A stretch of 64,000 bases of DNA, taken from the NCBI GenBank assembly GCA_026396835.1, contig JAPLWA010000006.1, positions 48,088 to 112,087 on the forward strand, in the 5' to 3' direction. The notes under the pieces were generated by a model, which saw only the letters and a list, made by a program, of their open reading frames with translations, searched no databases and was not told the origin of the DNA. This DNA comes from Candidatus Falkowbacteria bacterium. GTDB lineage: Bacteria; Patescibacteriota; Patescibacteriia; Patescibacteriales; Patescibacteriaceae. The position numbers and the translations under genes are program-made. This document shows, piece after piece, positions 1 through 7,459 of the stretch (position 1 is the stretch's first letter; every line of letters starts with the position of its first letter).

Positions 1-479
1 GGCTCCTCTACTACGGGATTTTCTATAATAATATTCTCTTCATTAGCTATAATTTTATTTAAATCATTATTTTTAATTCCTGAGCCCAAGGACCACATTG
101 CATTATAAGCTGCGTCACCATCTTTTAAGTAATAAAGCGTACCGTCCGAATTTACATAATATGCCTGACCCTTATCTTCAACTTGTAAAAAGATCTTACC
201 GCTCTGTTTTTTTGCTAAGTTTTTATTATTTTGCAGTTTTACTAAATTACTATTAGTAATACCCACCCCAAGATTACGCATTATATTGTAAGCTGCATTT
301 CCATCGGCCATGTAATATCTATTTAAATTAGCCGGATTTACATACCATGCCTCACCGTGAGATTCAACTTGGAGCAGAATCTTACCACTTAGTCTTTGAG
401 CTAAGCTTGGAGCACCAACAGTAACAGCTGGAAACAATAAAATGAGTACGAAAACAAAACTTAATATAAATTTTTCCAT
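1..479 (-). CDS. Secreted protein with two SGKI-type repeats, partial (runs off left edge)
   Basis: The reading frame begins with an ATG at 479 and is still open at base 1, so the C-terminus lies outside the window. Residues 1-23 form a signal peptide ending near VGAP. Two similar ~60-residue repeats follow, each with the pattern SGKI(L/F)LQVE, a Y-Y-V-N strand and a D-G-(N/D)-A-A-Y-N segment; the second starts near residue 89. This repeat is common in secreted proteins of Patescibacteria; its function is unknown to me. It lies directly downstream of a lipoprotein gene and a small secreted-protein gene on the same strand, probably one operon. Confidence 0.75.
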   Translation of the reverse strand, partial: MEKFILSFVFVLILLFPAVTVGAPSLAQRLSGKILLQVESHGEAWYVNPANLNRYYMADGNAAYNIMRNLGVGITNSNLVKLQNNKNLAKKQSGKIFLQVEDKGQAYYVNSDGTLYYLKDGDAAYNAMWSLGSGIKNNDLNKIIANEENIIIENPVVEE

Positions 480-484
480 ATTTT

Positions 485-835
485 TTAGTAATTATCTTCT
501 ACATAAGATTCGCAGCCTTCGATAAAAGACTGGGAGTTACCCCCGCAATCATCGACGTCATCTATGCCTTTTTCATCGGCCCAGTCATAGCCTGCCTCGT
601 GGCCACTACAATCATCCGTACATTCATAACCATTAAAATACTCTGTGTCATCTACCCCTACTTCACTTTCGCTATAATATTCTTCGTCATCACTATTATC
701 AATATAATCGGGTTCATCATAATTTATTTCTGGCGGGTTACTATTATAATCATACCCCTCATAAGAAGATGAGTCCTGGCTTGAACAGCCAGTGAATGCA
801 AAAACTACAAAAATAAATATAAAAAAATATTTCAT
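485..835 (-). CDS. Small acidic lipoprotein
   Basis: The frame opens further upstream, but the ATG at 835 is the better start because it gives a clean lipoprotein signal: a hydrophobic stretch followed by the lipobox FTGC, the Cys becoming the lipidated residue. The mature 100 residues are rich in Ser, Tyr, Asp and Glu with several Cys (ECTDDCSG, DDCGGN, EGCESY) that could form disulfides outside the cell. I recognise no catalytic motif. It resembles the acidic lipoprotein at 36311-36688 inside the comM element in composition and in its Cys-poor, Asp/Ser-rich head. Confidence 0.65.
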   Translation of the reverse strand: MKYFFIFIFVVFAFTGCSSQDSSSYEGYDYNSNPPEINYDEPDYIDNSDDEEYYSESEVGVDDTEYFNGYECTDDCSGHEAGYDWADEKGIDDVDDCGGNSQSFIEGCESYVEDNY

Positions 836-882
836 GTTATCTACAAAAAACGAGCACAGAACTTGTACTCGTTTAATTTTAA

Positions 883-1128
883 TTACCACAACCTCTTGGT
901 ACCCGCTTTTCCGGTCATTGGATTATAGTTTCCCTTGGTTGACCAATTATCTATCTTGGTTCTATTAGGCGTTGAACGATAATGTGGAGCAACATATGTG
1001 CCCCTAGATGTCGTATAACCCCTTACTCTGCTAATAGCATCAACAGACTTAGGAGACGCGAATAAAAGAGGCAGCGCTATAAAAGAGATTGATATAATCC
1101 CAATAGCAATTTTCTTTAATATTTTCAT
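883..1128 (-). CDS. Small secreted protein with RGYTTSRGTYV...NWSTKGN motif
   Basis: An 81-residue product with a signal peptide (residues 1-31, ending around SVDA). The mature part carries a conserved-looking motif: RGYTTSRGTYVAPHYRS, then DNWSTKGNYNPMTGKAGTK. I have seen this motif in small secreted bacterial proteins of unknown function. The gene is first in a minus-strand run with the lipoprotein and the repeat protein to its left. Its upstream region (1129-1198) is strikingly similar to the one in front of the secreted-protein gene at 35271. Confidence 0.7.
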   Translation of the reverse strand: MKILKKIAIGIISISFIALPLLFASPKSVDAISRVRGYTTSRGTYVAPHYRSTPNRTKIDNWSTKGNYNPMTGKAGTKRLW

Positions 1129-1198
1129 ATTATTGTTTAAAAATGATTATAATTTAATGCTATACCTAATATGATTATTTTTAAATATTAGCCAATTA
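1129..1198 (-). promoter_or_regulatory. Upstream region shared with the operon at 35271
   Basis: Read on the minus strand, the bases before the ATG at 1128 align without gaps with the 70 bases before the ATG at 35271. Blocks TAATTGGCTAATATTTA, GGTATAGCATTAAA, TATAAT and AATAATATG are identical; the spacer between the first two differs. No standard -35 lies 17 bases from the TATAAT box, so an activator or unusual promoter is possible. Confidence 0.6.
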
Positions 1199-1286
1199 CC
1201 GTGGCTTTTAAAAAACCGTTAGAGACTCTATTAGGGACTGTGAAGGAGACAAATAAATTTATGGTTTAGGTGTATTCGGGCATAAA

Positions 1287-1883
1287 TTACATCCATGGAT
1301 AAGGGATATCTAAGGCATTTTCATTCTTGCCCCACCTTGGATACATTTCAACCATATACTTAATAATTCTTTCCAAGGCCTTTTCTGATAATTTTAGGTT
1401 TCTTTCGGTAAAAAACTTACTTTCGTTTTCTTTAGAATCCTGAATATGTACTTTATTTCTTACATCTCTTAGCAAAGAAAGTGATTTATAAAAATTATCA
1501 TTTTCACCAAAAATATTATGCTTTTTAACTATGTCTATATAATGAGTAAACTTCTCTAATTTTTTTACCTCTAAGCTTTGACCTTTCTTTTTATATTTAA
1601 AATCATCAATCACATCTCGCGTTATATTTGGCAAAGAGTCTTGCGATCTTCCTTTTACTCTATTTACGAAGTCATCCAAAATGCATTCGATTATAGAAAT
1701 AATTATTATTGTTATTGGCTTATTATATAATAACCCGTCGTTTTTGTAATTCTTTTTTGCCTCAAATAAAGCTTTAAGAATTTCAAAATTATAAATTATA
1801 TTATCACCTTTCTTAAAATCCCAAATAAAAACTCCCGTTATTTTATTCTGTAGTATTTTTTTATCTTTCTCTTTTGTTGGCAT
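1287..1883 (-). CDS. HEPN-like protein, probable partner of the TIR-like protein
   Basis: A 198-residue, mostly helical protein lacking signal peptide and membrane segments. Near residues 138-147 it has LRDVRNKVHI, which resembles the R-x(3-6)-H active-site region of HEPN-fold RNases and toxins; this is a motif match, not proof. The C-terminal half is Lys/Glu rich and ends in a P-W-M tail. The gene lies 22 bases after the TIR-like gene on the same strand, so the two are probably cotranscribed. Pairing of a TIR-like effector with a HEPN-like protein is a plausible defence or toxin arrangement. An uncharacterised helical protein is the alternative. Confidence 0.5.
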   Translation of the reverse strand: MPTKEKDKKILQNKITGVFIWDFKKGDNIIYNFEILKALFEAKKNYKNDGLLYNKPITIIIISIIECILDDFVNRVKGRSQDSLPNITRDVIDDFKYKKKGQSLEVKKLEKFTHYIDIVKKHNIFGENDNFYKSLSLLRDVRNKVHIQDSKENESKFFTERNLKLSEKALERIIKYMVEMYPRWGKNENALDIPYPWM

Positions 1884-1905
1884 AATTATAATATTTAATA
1901 TCAGC

Positions 1906-3327
1906 TTACAGGGTTCCTATATTGCTAATATCTTCTTCTCTTACTCCGACATCCCAGAGACCGCCAGGAAAAAGTTCGTGTATATTAGAATATCTCTCTC
2001 GTAGTCTTTTCTTCATTTCATCAATACTTGAAATATTGAATGAATTAGCAAGCTCCTGAGCGTATTTCCTATGATCTGCATTTTTTATAAAAGCGGGTGT
2101 TCCTTTCATATATAGAACGCTCCATGGACGCCAAGCCCACTTGCCTCTATCATTATATTCAACCGGCGGTAATTCGCTTAGCAAGAAAAGATAAAAATCT
2201 GCAGCACTAAACTCATCTATTGGCATAACTGCAGATAACCCTCCAGAGGTATGGCGAGTATTTAATATATCAGAATGAAGTGATAAACGACTTCTCTTTC
2301 TAGCCTCGTCTCCGAGTAAATATACATATCGTGAACACTCGTGCCAAGGAATATTATGATGCTCACCTGGATATTTAGAATACTTCACGGGTATATTTTC
2401 TAACAAAACATCATGAATAATATCCCATCTTTTTTCACGAATACAAAGAGCTACCATGGTCACAAGCATTTCATGTCCGATAAATCTGAAATAATCTCCA
2501 TCAGCATCACTTATACGCCCACTCTTAGATTCGGAATAATACTTCGCCAAAATATTCCCTAGCCACTTATAGATTTCCATTGCCGAATCCCGATCATTCA
2601 TTACAGACACAGTTTCTGTAATCTTTGTAAAATCAACAATGCTTTCCTGAGTAGAATCTATTGCCGTAATTAATTCTTCGGCGGTTCCGCCTTCGCTATG
2701 TATTTTAGGCTGAAGCTCACATATTTTTTTAAAAAAATTTGCTAATTTTCGTCGCAATATAATTATTCTATTAGCTTGAATATTCTCTATTGCTATAGTT
2801 ACTGACTTTGTTTCATTGCTTTCTATTGGAGTATGGTCTAGAGCGGACCTGATAGCGGCCTCAAATTGTCTTTCTAGCCCTCGCCTCTCCTCTGCTTTAT
2901 CTTTATCGTCTTGTGATATGTTATAAATCATTAATCTTCTCATTCGTAAATCAAATGGTAAGTTTTCGATATTACCAAAAAATTTATTAAATACTAAGAT
3001 TACTCGTTCGTGACCCATGCTTTTTAAAGCATACCCTAACTCTAATAATACATTTGGATTTGGCGTAGCTCGACCATTTTCAGATCGTGCAACTAAAGAA
3101 ACGTCGGCCACGAAAACATCTGCGGCTGATATCTTTGCAAAAATAGTAGCAGAAATATCTGGTGACCCTGAGACCCCCTGAGTGTCTCGATCAACTACAG
3201 GCTCAATCTCTACGCTATTATCCGAAACAATAGCCTTTGTGGCGTTCTCCAGCGATTGCTGAATAAAGCCCCTGTTAGTAGCGTTTGGTAAGTCTGATTG
3301 CCAAGAATAAAATACAACTTTTTTCAT
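1906..3327 (-). CDS. TIR-like domain protein, candidate defence effector
   Basis: A 473-residue soluble protein. Its N-terminus (KKVVFYSWQSDLPNATNR) matches the start of a TIR-like family often found in defence islands. The segment PNPNVLLELGYALK (about 90-104) holds the Glu expected at a TIR NADase active site, followed by the ERVILVFN strand and LPFDLR. The remaining ~300 residues look helical and may be a sensor or regulatory domain; I do not recognise it. The upstream gene-free stretch contains its promoter. The HEPN-like gene follows at once. NAD degradation on phage infection is the family expectation, not something the sequence demonstrates. Confidence 0.6.
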   Translation of the reverse strand: MKKVVFYSWQSDLPNATNRGFIQQSLENATKAIVSDNSVEIEPVVDRDTQGVSGSPDISATIFAKISAADVFVADVSLVARSENGRATPNPNVLLELGYALKSMGHERVILVFNKFFGNIENLPFDLRMRRLMIYNISQDDKDKAEERRGLERQFEAAIRSALDHTPIESNETKSVTIAIENIQANRIIILRRKLANFFKKICELQPKIHSEGGTAEELITAIDSTQESIVDFTKITETVSVMNDRDSAMEIYKWLGNILAKYYSESKSGRISDADGDYFRFIGHEMLVTMVALCIREKRWDIIHDVLLENIPVKYSKYPGEHHNIPWHECSRYVYLLGDEARKRSRLSLHSDILNTRHTSGGLSAVMPIDEFSAADFYLFLLSELPPVEYNDRGKWAWRPWSVLYMKGTPAFIKNADHRKYAQELANSFNISSIDEMKKRLRERYSNIHELFPGGLWDVGVREEDISNIGTL

Positions 3328-3411
3328 AGAATAATCAAAAGACTGATCTCGGATCAGCCTTTCTAATTGTTGTTTTATTAAGCGTCCGGGTCACCCGATA
3401 AAACAAACTAA

Positions 3412-3534
3412 GTGCGGGGCTTACGGGACGATTTTAGGACTATGGACTGGGTCAGCGTCCTAGATGAGCTTGGTTATAACTCCAACCAAAAAATAGAAAC
3501 TTTCCTAAAAAGCCACGAGGCAATCAAGGTTTAA
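3412..3534 (+). CDS. Short open frame, possible remnant
   Basis: A GTG-initiated frame of 40 codons with the segment DWVSVLDELGYNSNQKIE. It starts just after an in-frame stop and has no clear ribosome binding site. It reads like the C-terminal remnant of a larger protein in the gene-free stretch between the TIR-like gene and the small RNA candidate. I cannot name it. Confidence 0.25.
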   Translation: MRGLRDDFRTMDWVSVLDELGYNSNQKIETFLKSHEAIKV

Positions 3535-3558
3535 TTTAATGTTAAAATTAGGGGGTTT

Positions 3559-3587
3559 TTGCAATTTTTGGATTTTAGGGGTATACT
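3559..3587 (+). promoter_or_regulatory. Sigma-70-type promoter for a small RNA
   Basis: TTGCAA, a 17-base spacer and TATACT. No open frame of useful length follows; instead three hairpins come within 70 bases, so it probably drives the RNA at 3594-3660. Confidence 0.5.
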
Positions 3588-3593
3588 ATAAGT

Positions 3594-3660
3594 AATCCGT
3601 TTATCGGAGGGGGATGTCCCGTTTGGGCATCGTAGTAATCCAGCGCAAGCTGGATTTTCT
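3594..3660 (+). ncRNA. Candidate ~65-nt three-hairpin small RNA next to DUF3800
   Basis: Starting about 7 bases after a good -10 box, the sequence holds three consecutive hairpins: CCG/CGG at 3597-3607, GATG-CCC/GGG-CATC at 3613-3631, and AATCCAGC-GCAA-GCTGGATT at 3637-3656 with a GNRA-like loop and a short T run that could terminate transcription. It ends at the 3' end of the DUF3800 gene, which points the other way. RNA motifs found beside DUF3800 genes have been described; whether this is one is inference. Confidence 0.45.
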
Positions 3661-3662
3661 AT

Positions 3663-4451
3663 TTATCTGATAAGTTTTCTTCCATAACCATTTATAGATT
3701 TACCAGTAGGGTGGCGATAATTTTTTTGTATTTTTTTAACAATCTCTTTGCAAAAATTTTCGGTTAATGTTGGTATTTCATTATAGCTTTGTAGAATATC
3801 TAATTTAGTCGCAAGGGACAATAAATCGGCGAATTCAAGCCCAACGAACATTTTGCTCTTGGGTTTTATTTTTATCTCTTTTGATGTCAAGAAGTTTTGA
3901 ACGTAGGAGTTTTTACAAAAATAAGTTCCATTTTCATAAAAACGTTGATATTCAGTCTTAAGAGCGCAATCTTCTTTTTTGCCGCGAGCTTCAGCCACAA
4001 CATCTCCTCTCCCGCCTTTTTCTTCTAAACAAAAAACATAGCGTTCTATAAGAACATTCATACAGTAATGATAAGGATGAAATGCTGATTTTTGATACCT
4101 TTCGTGATGAGATTTTTTATCTAAAACTACTGCGCATAAAGTAAAATCCATATTATCTAATAAATCAAACAATATATCATTAAACTTCTTTTCTACTTCT
4201 GGGTCATTTAGTTTCGCAAAATCTCCAGTTTTATTTATAATTTCTTCTCTATGAAGTATAGGCAATTCATCAATATCATTCGCTACTAATCTTTTCATCT
4301 CTAAAAGTTTTGGTTGTAATACTTCTATATTTTCTTTTTCACTAATAATAATACCAGTCAATCCAAGATAGCGGTTTTTAATATCATCGATAGTTGAATA
4401 ATCGTGTGTGCCCGATTCGTCAATATATAATCTAAACTTTTTTTCATCCAT
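3663..4451 (-). CDS. DUF3800 domain protein
   Basis: 262 residues from the ATG at 4451; an earlier in-frame ATG would put the start inside tRNA-Arg, so it is rejected. The N-terminus LYIDESGTHDYS carries the family hallmark Y-x-D-E-S-G. Later acidic residues (ALKTEYQRF, VGLEFADLLS) fit the family's predicted RNase-H-like fold, with the late A-D pair near residue 220. DUF3800 proteins are common on mobile elements and in defence regions; their biochemical role is not settled. The start codon lies only 8 bases past the 3' end of tRNA-Arg, so it may be read through from the tRNA promoter. Confidence 0.75.
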   Translation of the reverse strand: MDEKKFRLYIDESGTHDYSTIDDIKNRYLGLTGIIISEKENIEVLQPKLLEMKRLVANDIDELPILHREEIINKTGDFAKLNDPEVEKKFNDILFDLLDNMDFTLCAVVLDKKSHHERYQKSAFHPYHYCMNVLIERYVFCLEEKGGRGDVVAEARGKKEDCALKTEYQRFYENGTYFCKNSYVQNFLTSKEIKIKPKSKMFVGLEFADLLSLATKLDILQSYNEIPTLTENFCKEIVKKIQKNYRHPTGKSINGYGRKLIR

Positions 4452-4459
4452 AATTTTAG

Positions 4460-4532
4460 TGCCCCCGAGAGGACTTGAACCTCTAAAAACCCGATAGAAG
4501 CGGGATAGTTTATCCAATTAGCTTACGGGGAC
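4460..4532 (-). tRNA. tRNA-Arg (anticodon TCT)
   Basis: On the minus strand GTCCCCG pairs with CGGGGGC to close the acceptor stem. The anticodon stem-loop is TCCCG-CTTCTAT-CGGGT with anticodon TCT, and the T arm is AGAGG-TTCAAGT-CCTCT. The first anticodon-stem pair is mismatched (T-T). No CCA is encoded. The gene sits in the middle of the accessory island and is followed at once by DUF3800. Confidence 0.85.
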
Positions 4533-4534
4533 AA

Positions 4535-4577
4535 AGACAAATAACCGTCATAGTAGGCGGTTTTATTATTGTCTTCT
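4535..4577. repeat. Inverted repeat between tRNA-Arg and the next gene
   Basis: GACAAATAACCG is mirrored by CGGTTTTATTATTGTC, giving an imperfect hairpin just upstream of tRNA-Arg (minus) and upstream of the gene at 4653 (plus). It may be a terminator of upstream transcription or a mobile-element edge; I cannot decide. Confidence 0.35.
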
Positions 4578-4620
4578 TTTTTGTGTCCTTATAAGCATTT
4601 TGGTTTGAGGGTTGAAAAAC

Positions 4621-4642
4621 TATGTATACTATTGTATACCAT
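4621..4642 (+). promoter_or_regulatory. Palindromic operator over a -10 box
   Basis: GTATAC-TATT-GTATAC at 4624-4639 overlaps the likely -10 (TATACT) of the gene at 4653. A -35 is not obvious (TTGAGG or TTGAAA upstream with short spacing). The arrangement suggests repression of this operon by a dimeric DNA-binding protein. Confidence 0.45.
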
Positions 4643-4652
4643 AAGAAAGGAT

Positions 4653-5786
4653 ATGACCAAACCCGAAGAAACACAAGAGAGCCAATTTTTTATTAAAGAC
4701 GCTTATTTTTTCAGTCTTTGGGTTTATGCTACTCGGGATTTCTGGCCTCAGCGATATTTTGGGTTTAGGGACTTATGTCTATGTAGTATGTGGCACTATT
4801 CTGAAACTTATGAGTTTTTGAAAAAAGCTTTTTCTAAGGCGGGCGTTAAAATGGGCTCTATAGGCCGTTATTCAGATGTGCCTGATGAAGATTTACATTT
4901 TCCGCCAAGCGATGAGAGATTAAAGGATTATACACTTGAAGAAAAACAGGCAATCCTTGAAGCGTGTGGTTCGTTTGTTCACGACGGCGACATTACAATA
5001 GAACAGCTTGATTTACTCAAACCATTTTTCCCTAGCGTTTTGCCTCAGCTTTATTTTCAGCCCGATTTATCAGAAAAGGATATTAGTAAGCTGAGAGCGT
5101 TTTTAGATGAATATATTGACCGTTTCTTAAATGGGGAGCTTATTATTTATGATAAAAATTGCTTGACCTTTGAAAGACAAAAAGCCGACTTTATTCAAGA
5201 GGTAAAATTCGGACAATTTTTAGAAAAATACGGAAATAATTTTGTTATACGAGATTTTTCTTTTAAGGACAGTGATGGCGATGCTAAATACGGCACACTG
5301 TTTGTCCATACTTTATACGCACTTGAAAAACTTGGGTTTATTAAAGTTAGACGGTTATGGCAAGACAAAGAGATTACTGACACCGAAAGTAAAGCGTATG
5401 CTAGTATTATGGTTCTTGAGCCATTGTTAGAGGAAATGACAAGCAATTATAAAAAAGAAAATCCTGAAAACATTTTTGAGAAATACGAAGAAAGCCAAAA
5501 CATTCTTCTATTCGCAGGCAAAGAAATTGAACTATCTAGAAAGAAAAAGCAGACCGACCCAGTTTTGCTTATCAAGACACTCTTGCAAGAACCTGAGCGT
5601 TATTGGCACGAAGATGAAATAACAGAAGATTGGGGCTACAATGAAGAAGATGAAGTTAAAAAAAATAAAGTTTATTATGCGGCCAGAAAACTTAATGATT
5701 TGGTTCAGCTAAAGACAGGGATTAACGATTTTATAGACCATAATACTGATAAGTTTAGGATTAACCCAAAATATCTAAAAAGTTGA
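4653..5786 (+). CDS. Unknown protein of the integrated plasmid-like element
   Basis: 377 residues from the ATG at 4653, which has AAGAAAGG just upstream; the longer frame would start inside the operator region. The product is soluble, acidic and helical. The last ~100 residues (YWHEDEITEDWGYNEEDE, then KNKVYYAARKLNDLVQLKTGI) look like a winged-helix module, as seen in proteins that pair DNA binding with a regulatory domain. No signal peptide is present. It is the first gene of the element and lies under a palindromic operator, so a regulator or replication accessory role is plausible. I do not recognise the family. Confidence 0.55.
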   Translation: MTKPEETQESQFFIKDAYFFSLWVYATRDFWPQRYFGFRDLCLCSMWHYSETYEFLKKAFSKAGVKMGSIGRYSDVPDEDLHFPPSDERLKDYTLEEKQAILEACGSFVHDGDITIEQLDLLKPFFPSVLPQLYFQPDLSEKDISKLRAFLDEYIDRFLNGELIIYDKNCLTFERQKADFIQEVKFGQFLEKYGNNFVIRDFSFKDSDGDAKYGTLFVHTLYALEKLGFIKVRRLWQDKEITDTESKAYASIMVLEPLLEEMTSNYKKENPENIFEKYEESQNILLFAGKEIELSRKKKQTDPVLLIKTLLQEPERYWHEDEITEDWGYNEEDEVKKNKVYYAARKLNDLVQLKTGINDFIDHNTDKFRINPKYLKS

Positions 5787-5824
5787 TAAACTTTTCATCA
5801 ACTTGTCGTCAACATTTATCAACC
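5782..5824. repeat. Iteron-like CAAC repeats before the replication gene
   Basis: TTGATAAA is mirrored by TTTATCAA, and inside the block the core CAAC recurs three times spaced 11 and 10 bases apart (ATCAAC, GTCAAC, ATCAAC), about one helical turn. Another GTCAAC occurs at 7163. It lies right after the stop of the preceding gene and before the putative replication initiator, as origin iterons or operators often do. Confidence 0.4.
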
Positions 5825-5835
5825 GTCCATTTGTT

Positions 5836-5866
5836 AATCTGAGAGTATAATGCTCTCAGATTTTTT
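5836..5866 (+). terminator. Hairpin terminator with a TATAAT loop
   Basis: AATCTGAGAG and CTCTCAGATT form a 10-base-pair stem followed by a T run. The loop contains TATAAT, which could double as a -10 box for the next gene, although no good -35 sits 17 bases upstream. Confidence 0.6.
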
Positions 5867-6034
5867 ATGTCCGAAAAATGTCAGAAAAAACAAAATAACA
5901 ACGACGACCATATTTTAATGGAAGCGTTTGATTTATCAGAAGAAGAAGTTTTAGAAGCAAAGTATAATTTGCTTGGTTTTTTTGGCACTCTGCAAAAGAT
6001 AAAATGGCGACTAGAAAAGGAGGGTAAGTTATGA
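5867..6034 (+). CDS. Small acidic/helical protein upstream of the replication gene
   Basis: A 55-codon frame beginning right after the terminator hairpin. It contains DLSEEEVLEAKYNLLGFFG and ends in a Lys-rich tail. Its stop overlaps the next start by four bases (ATGA), a sign of translational coupling, and the ribosome binding site of the next gene (GGAGGG) lies within its last codons. A copy-control or accessory replication peptide is a reasonable guess, but the sequence gives no family match. Confidence 0.55.
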   Translation: MSEKCQKKQNNNDDHILMEAFDLSEEEVLEAKYNLLGFFGTLQKIKWRLEKEGKL

Positions 6035-7152
6035 TTGATAGTATTACTATTATTTTACAAGACGACCAATATAAGTTAGAAGAAAAAAATAAGCTGTATG
6101 GAAAAAAAGAGATTGGTGGTAAGGGCTATGGAGTTAGCTCTCAAAATTGCGGAGAGTATTTGAAGCTTCAACATAAAAAAAGGCGATACTTTCCGTCTAT
6201 AACACTATCAAATAAAAAGGCAGGGCTAGGAGAAATTAAAGAAAGCTTAGAAATACAAATTTCTTTACCCAAGGCAATTTATGGCACGAATTTAGCAGAA
6301 ATTGACGACGCACAACTTGATAAAATTTATAGATTATTAAAGGGCTATTTAGAAGAGGTTGGCATAACAACGACAATAGATGAAATTAAAAAGGCAATAA
6401 TTAGACGGGCTGATTTTTCAAAGGTTATAGCATTGCCAAGCTACCTAGGCCAAGCTAATCAAGTTATTCATATTCTTTCAAGATTTAACTATAAACAACA
6501 ATCTGATTTTACCCTTAAAGAATTTTATGACGGATGCGAGGGTATAGCTATGAAATTCTGGAATAACACACAGGGATATTGTATTTATGACAAATTCAGC
6601 GAAATTATAAACAATGGATACACTGAAAATGAGAAAAAAATTATTGCATCAGTAAAACAAAATCAAACTCTAAGATGTGCTATAAAATTTGAACTTTCCC
6701 TACAAAGGAAAACAAGCTTGGAGGCAGTTGTTTGGAGACGACTAAAAAATGGAAAAAAGAAAGATTTTACCCTAGAAGAGATATTAAACAAAGACCTAGC
6801 CAAAGGCATTTTATTAGACAGCTTTAATAAAGTTTTTGATGACGTTTCAACAGGACTTGTTTCCTTATCAGAAATGGGAGAAAACGAACTTTTAACATAT
6901 CTAGACCGCTCAAAAATAACTCAGTGTCAGCAAGACAAGCTGTTTCGCTGGGTGCGTATGGCTACTATATTTGGTGTAAAAGGAACTTGGGAGAAAATAA
7001 AGACAAACTATAACGGAGGGAGCGTTAATCGGTTAAAAAAAGAGGTGTCTTTAATACTTACTGAGCTGGGAGAGATTGATAGTAAACTACCAAATTTAAT
7101 AGCTTTTTTAAGGGAACAGCACGAAAAATTTGAAATTATAAAAACTGACTAA
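6031..7152 (+). CDS. Putative replication initiator, filamentous-phage gpII-like
   Basis: A 373-residue soluble protein. The order of strands and motifs is reminiscent of the phage/plasmid replication proteins of the gene II/X type: an N-terminal substrate-binding half, then IIRRADFSKVI near residues 128-138, GYCIYDKFSEI near 183-193, and LRCAIKFELSLQRK near 215-228. Those families nick one strand to start rolling-circle replication. The match is by appearance only; a catalytic Tyr was not identified with certainty. Its position between iteron-like repeats and an excisionase-like gene supports a replication role for an element that also integrates. It could instead be an uncharacterised plasmid protein. 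Confidence 0.5.
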   Translation: MIDSITIILQDDQYKLEEKNKLYGKKEIGGKGYGVSSQNCGEYLKLQHKKRRYFPSITLSNKKAGLGEIKESLEIQISLPKAIYGTNLAEIDDAQLDKIYRLLKGYLEEVGITTTIDEIKKAIIRRADFSKVIALPSYLGQANQVIHILSRFNYKQQSDFTLKEFYDGCEGIAMKFWNNTQGYCIYDKFSEIINNGYTENEKKIIASVKQNQTLRCAIKFELSLQRKTSLEAVVWRRLKNGKKKDFTLEEILNKDLAKGILLDSFNKVFDDVSTGLVSLSEMGENELLTYLDRSKITQCQQDKLFRWVRMATIFGVKGTWEKIKTNYNGGSVNRLKKEVSLILTELGEIDSKLPNLIAFLREQHEKFEIIKTD

Positions 7153-7160
7153 AAATCTAC

Positions 7161-7189
7161 TTGTCAACCATTGTTAAATGAGGTAAAAT
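7161..7189 (+). promoter_or_regulatory. Promoter for the excisionase and restriction-modification genes
   Basis: TTGTCA, 17-base spacer, TAAAAT. A small hairpin (AGCACG/CGTGCT, 7198-7213) follows in the leader. Confidence 0.5.
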
Positions 7190-7275
7190 GTAATTAAGCA
7201 CGTTTCCGTGCTCAACAACCAAGCATTACCCCAATGGACAAGCTAAATTTGGTTGGGCTAAAAACATATAAAAAT

Positions 7276-7455
7276 ATGACCGAAAAAAAAGAGTTTTATC
7301 TAGTTGAAGAGCTCGCCAAGAAAATAAGAGTTTCTAATATGACAATTTACCGATACATTAAGGCGGGTAAAATTTTAGCATATAAAATCGGCAAAGAATT
7401 CAGAATAGACGAAAATGAATTTACTAATTTTCTTAAAAAAGTAAGCACCAAATAA
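7276..7455 (+). CDS. Excisionase-type helix-turn-helix protein
   Basis: From the ATG at 7276 the product has 59 residues; an upstream ATG at 7234 would add 14 residues of no evident value. It shows the compact winged-helix pattern of the excisionase/MerR-like family: FYLVEELAKKIRVSNMTIYR, then YIKAGKILAYKIGKEFRI. These proteins bind DNA at attachment sites or as regulators. It is clearly related to the 56-residue protein at 29184-29354 in the comM element, so both elements carry the same small module. It lies 4 bases before the methyltransferase gene, suggesting it may also regulate the restriction-modification genes. Confidence 0.75.
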   Translation: MTEKKEFYLVEELAKKIRVSNMTIYRYIKAGKILAYKIGKEFRIDENEFTNFLKKVSTK

Positions 7456-7459
7456 CACT

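Noticed and set aside
1906..4451. A complete known defence system (CBASS, Thoeris, retron)
   Set aside because: No cyclase, ThsA-like sirtuin/SLOG protein or reverse transcriptase is nearby; only the TIR-like, HEPN-like and DUF3800 genes can be supported.
4460..4532. tRNA-Arg as the left attachment site of the 4.6-11.6 kb module
   Set aside because: Its sequence does not match the tRNA-Asp half expected for the recombinase at 10053, and no second tRNA-Arg piece is seen near 11.6 kb. The true left end is not determined.
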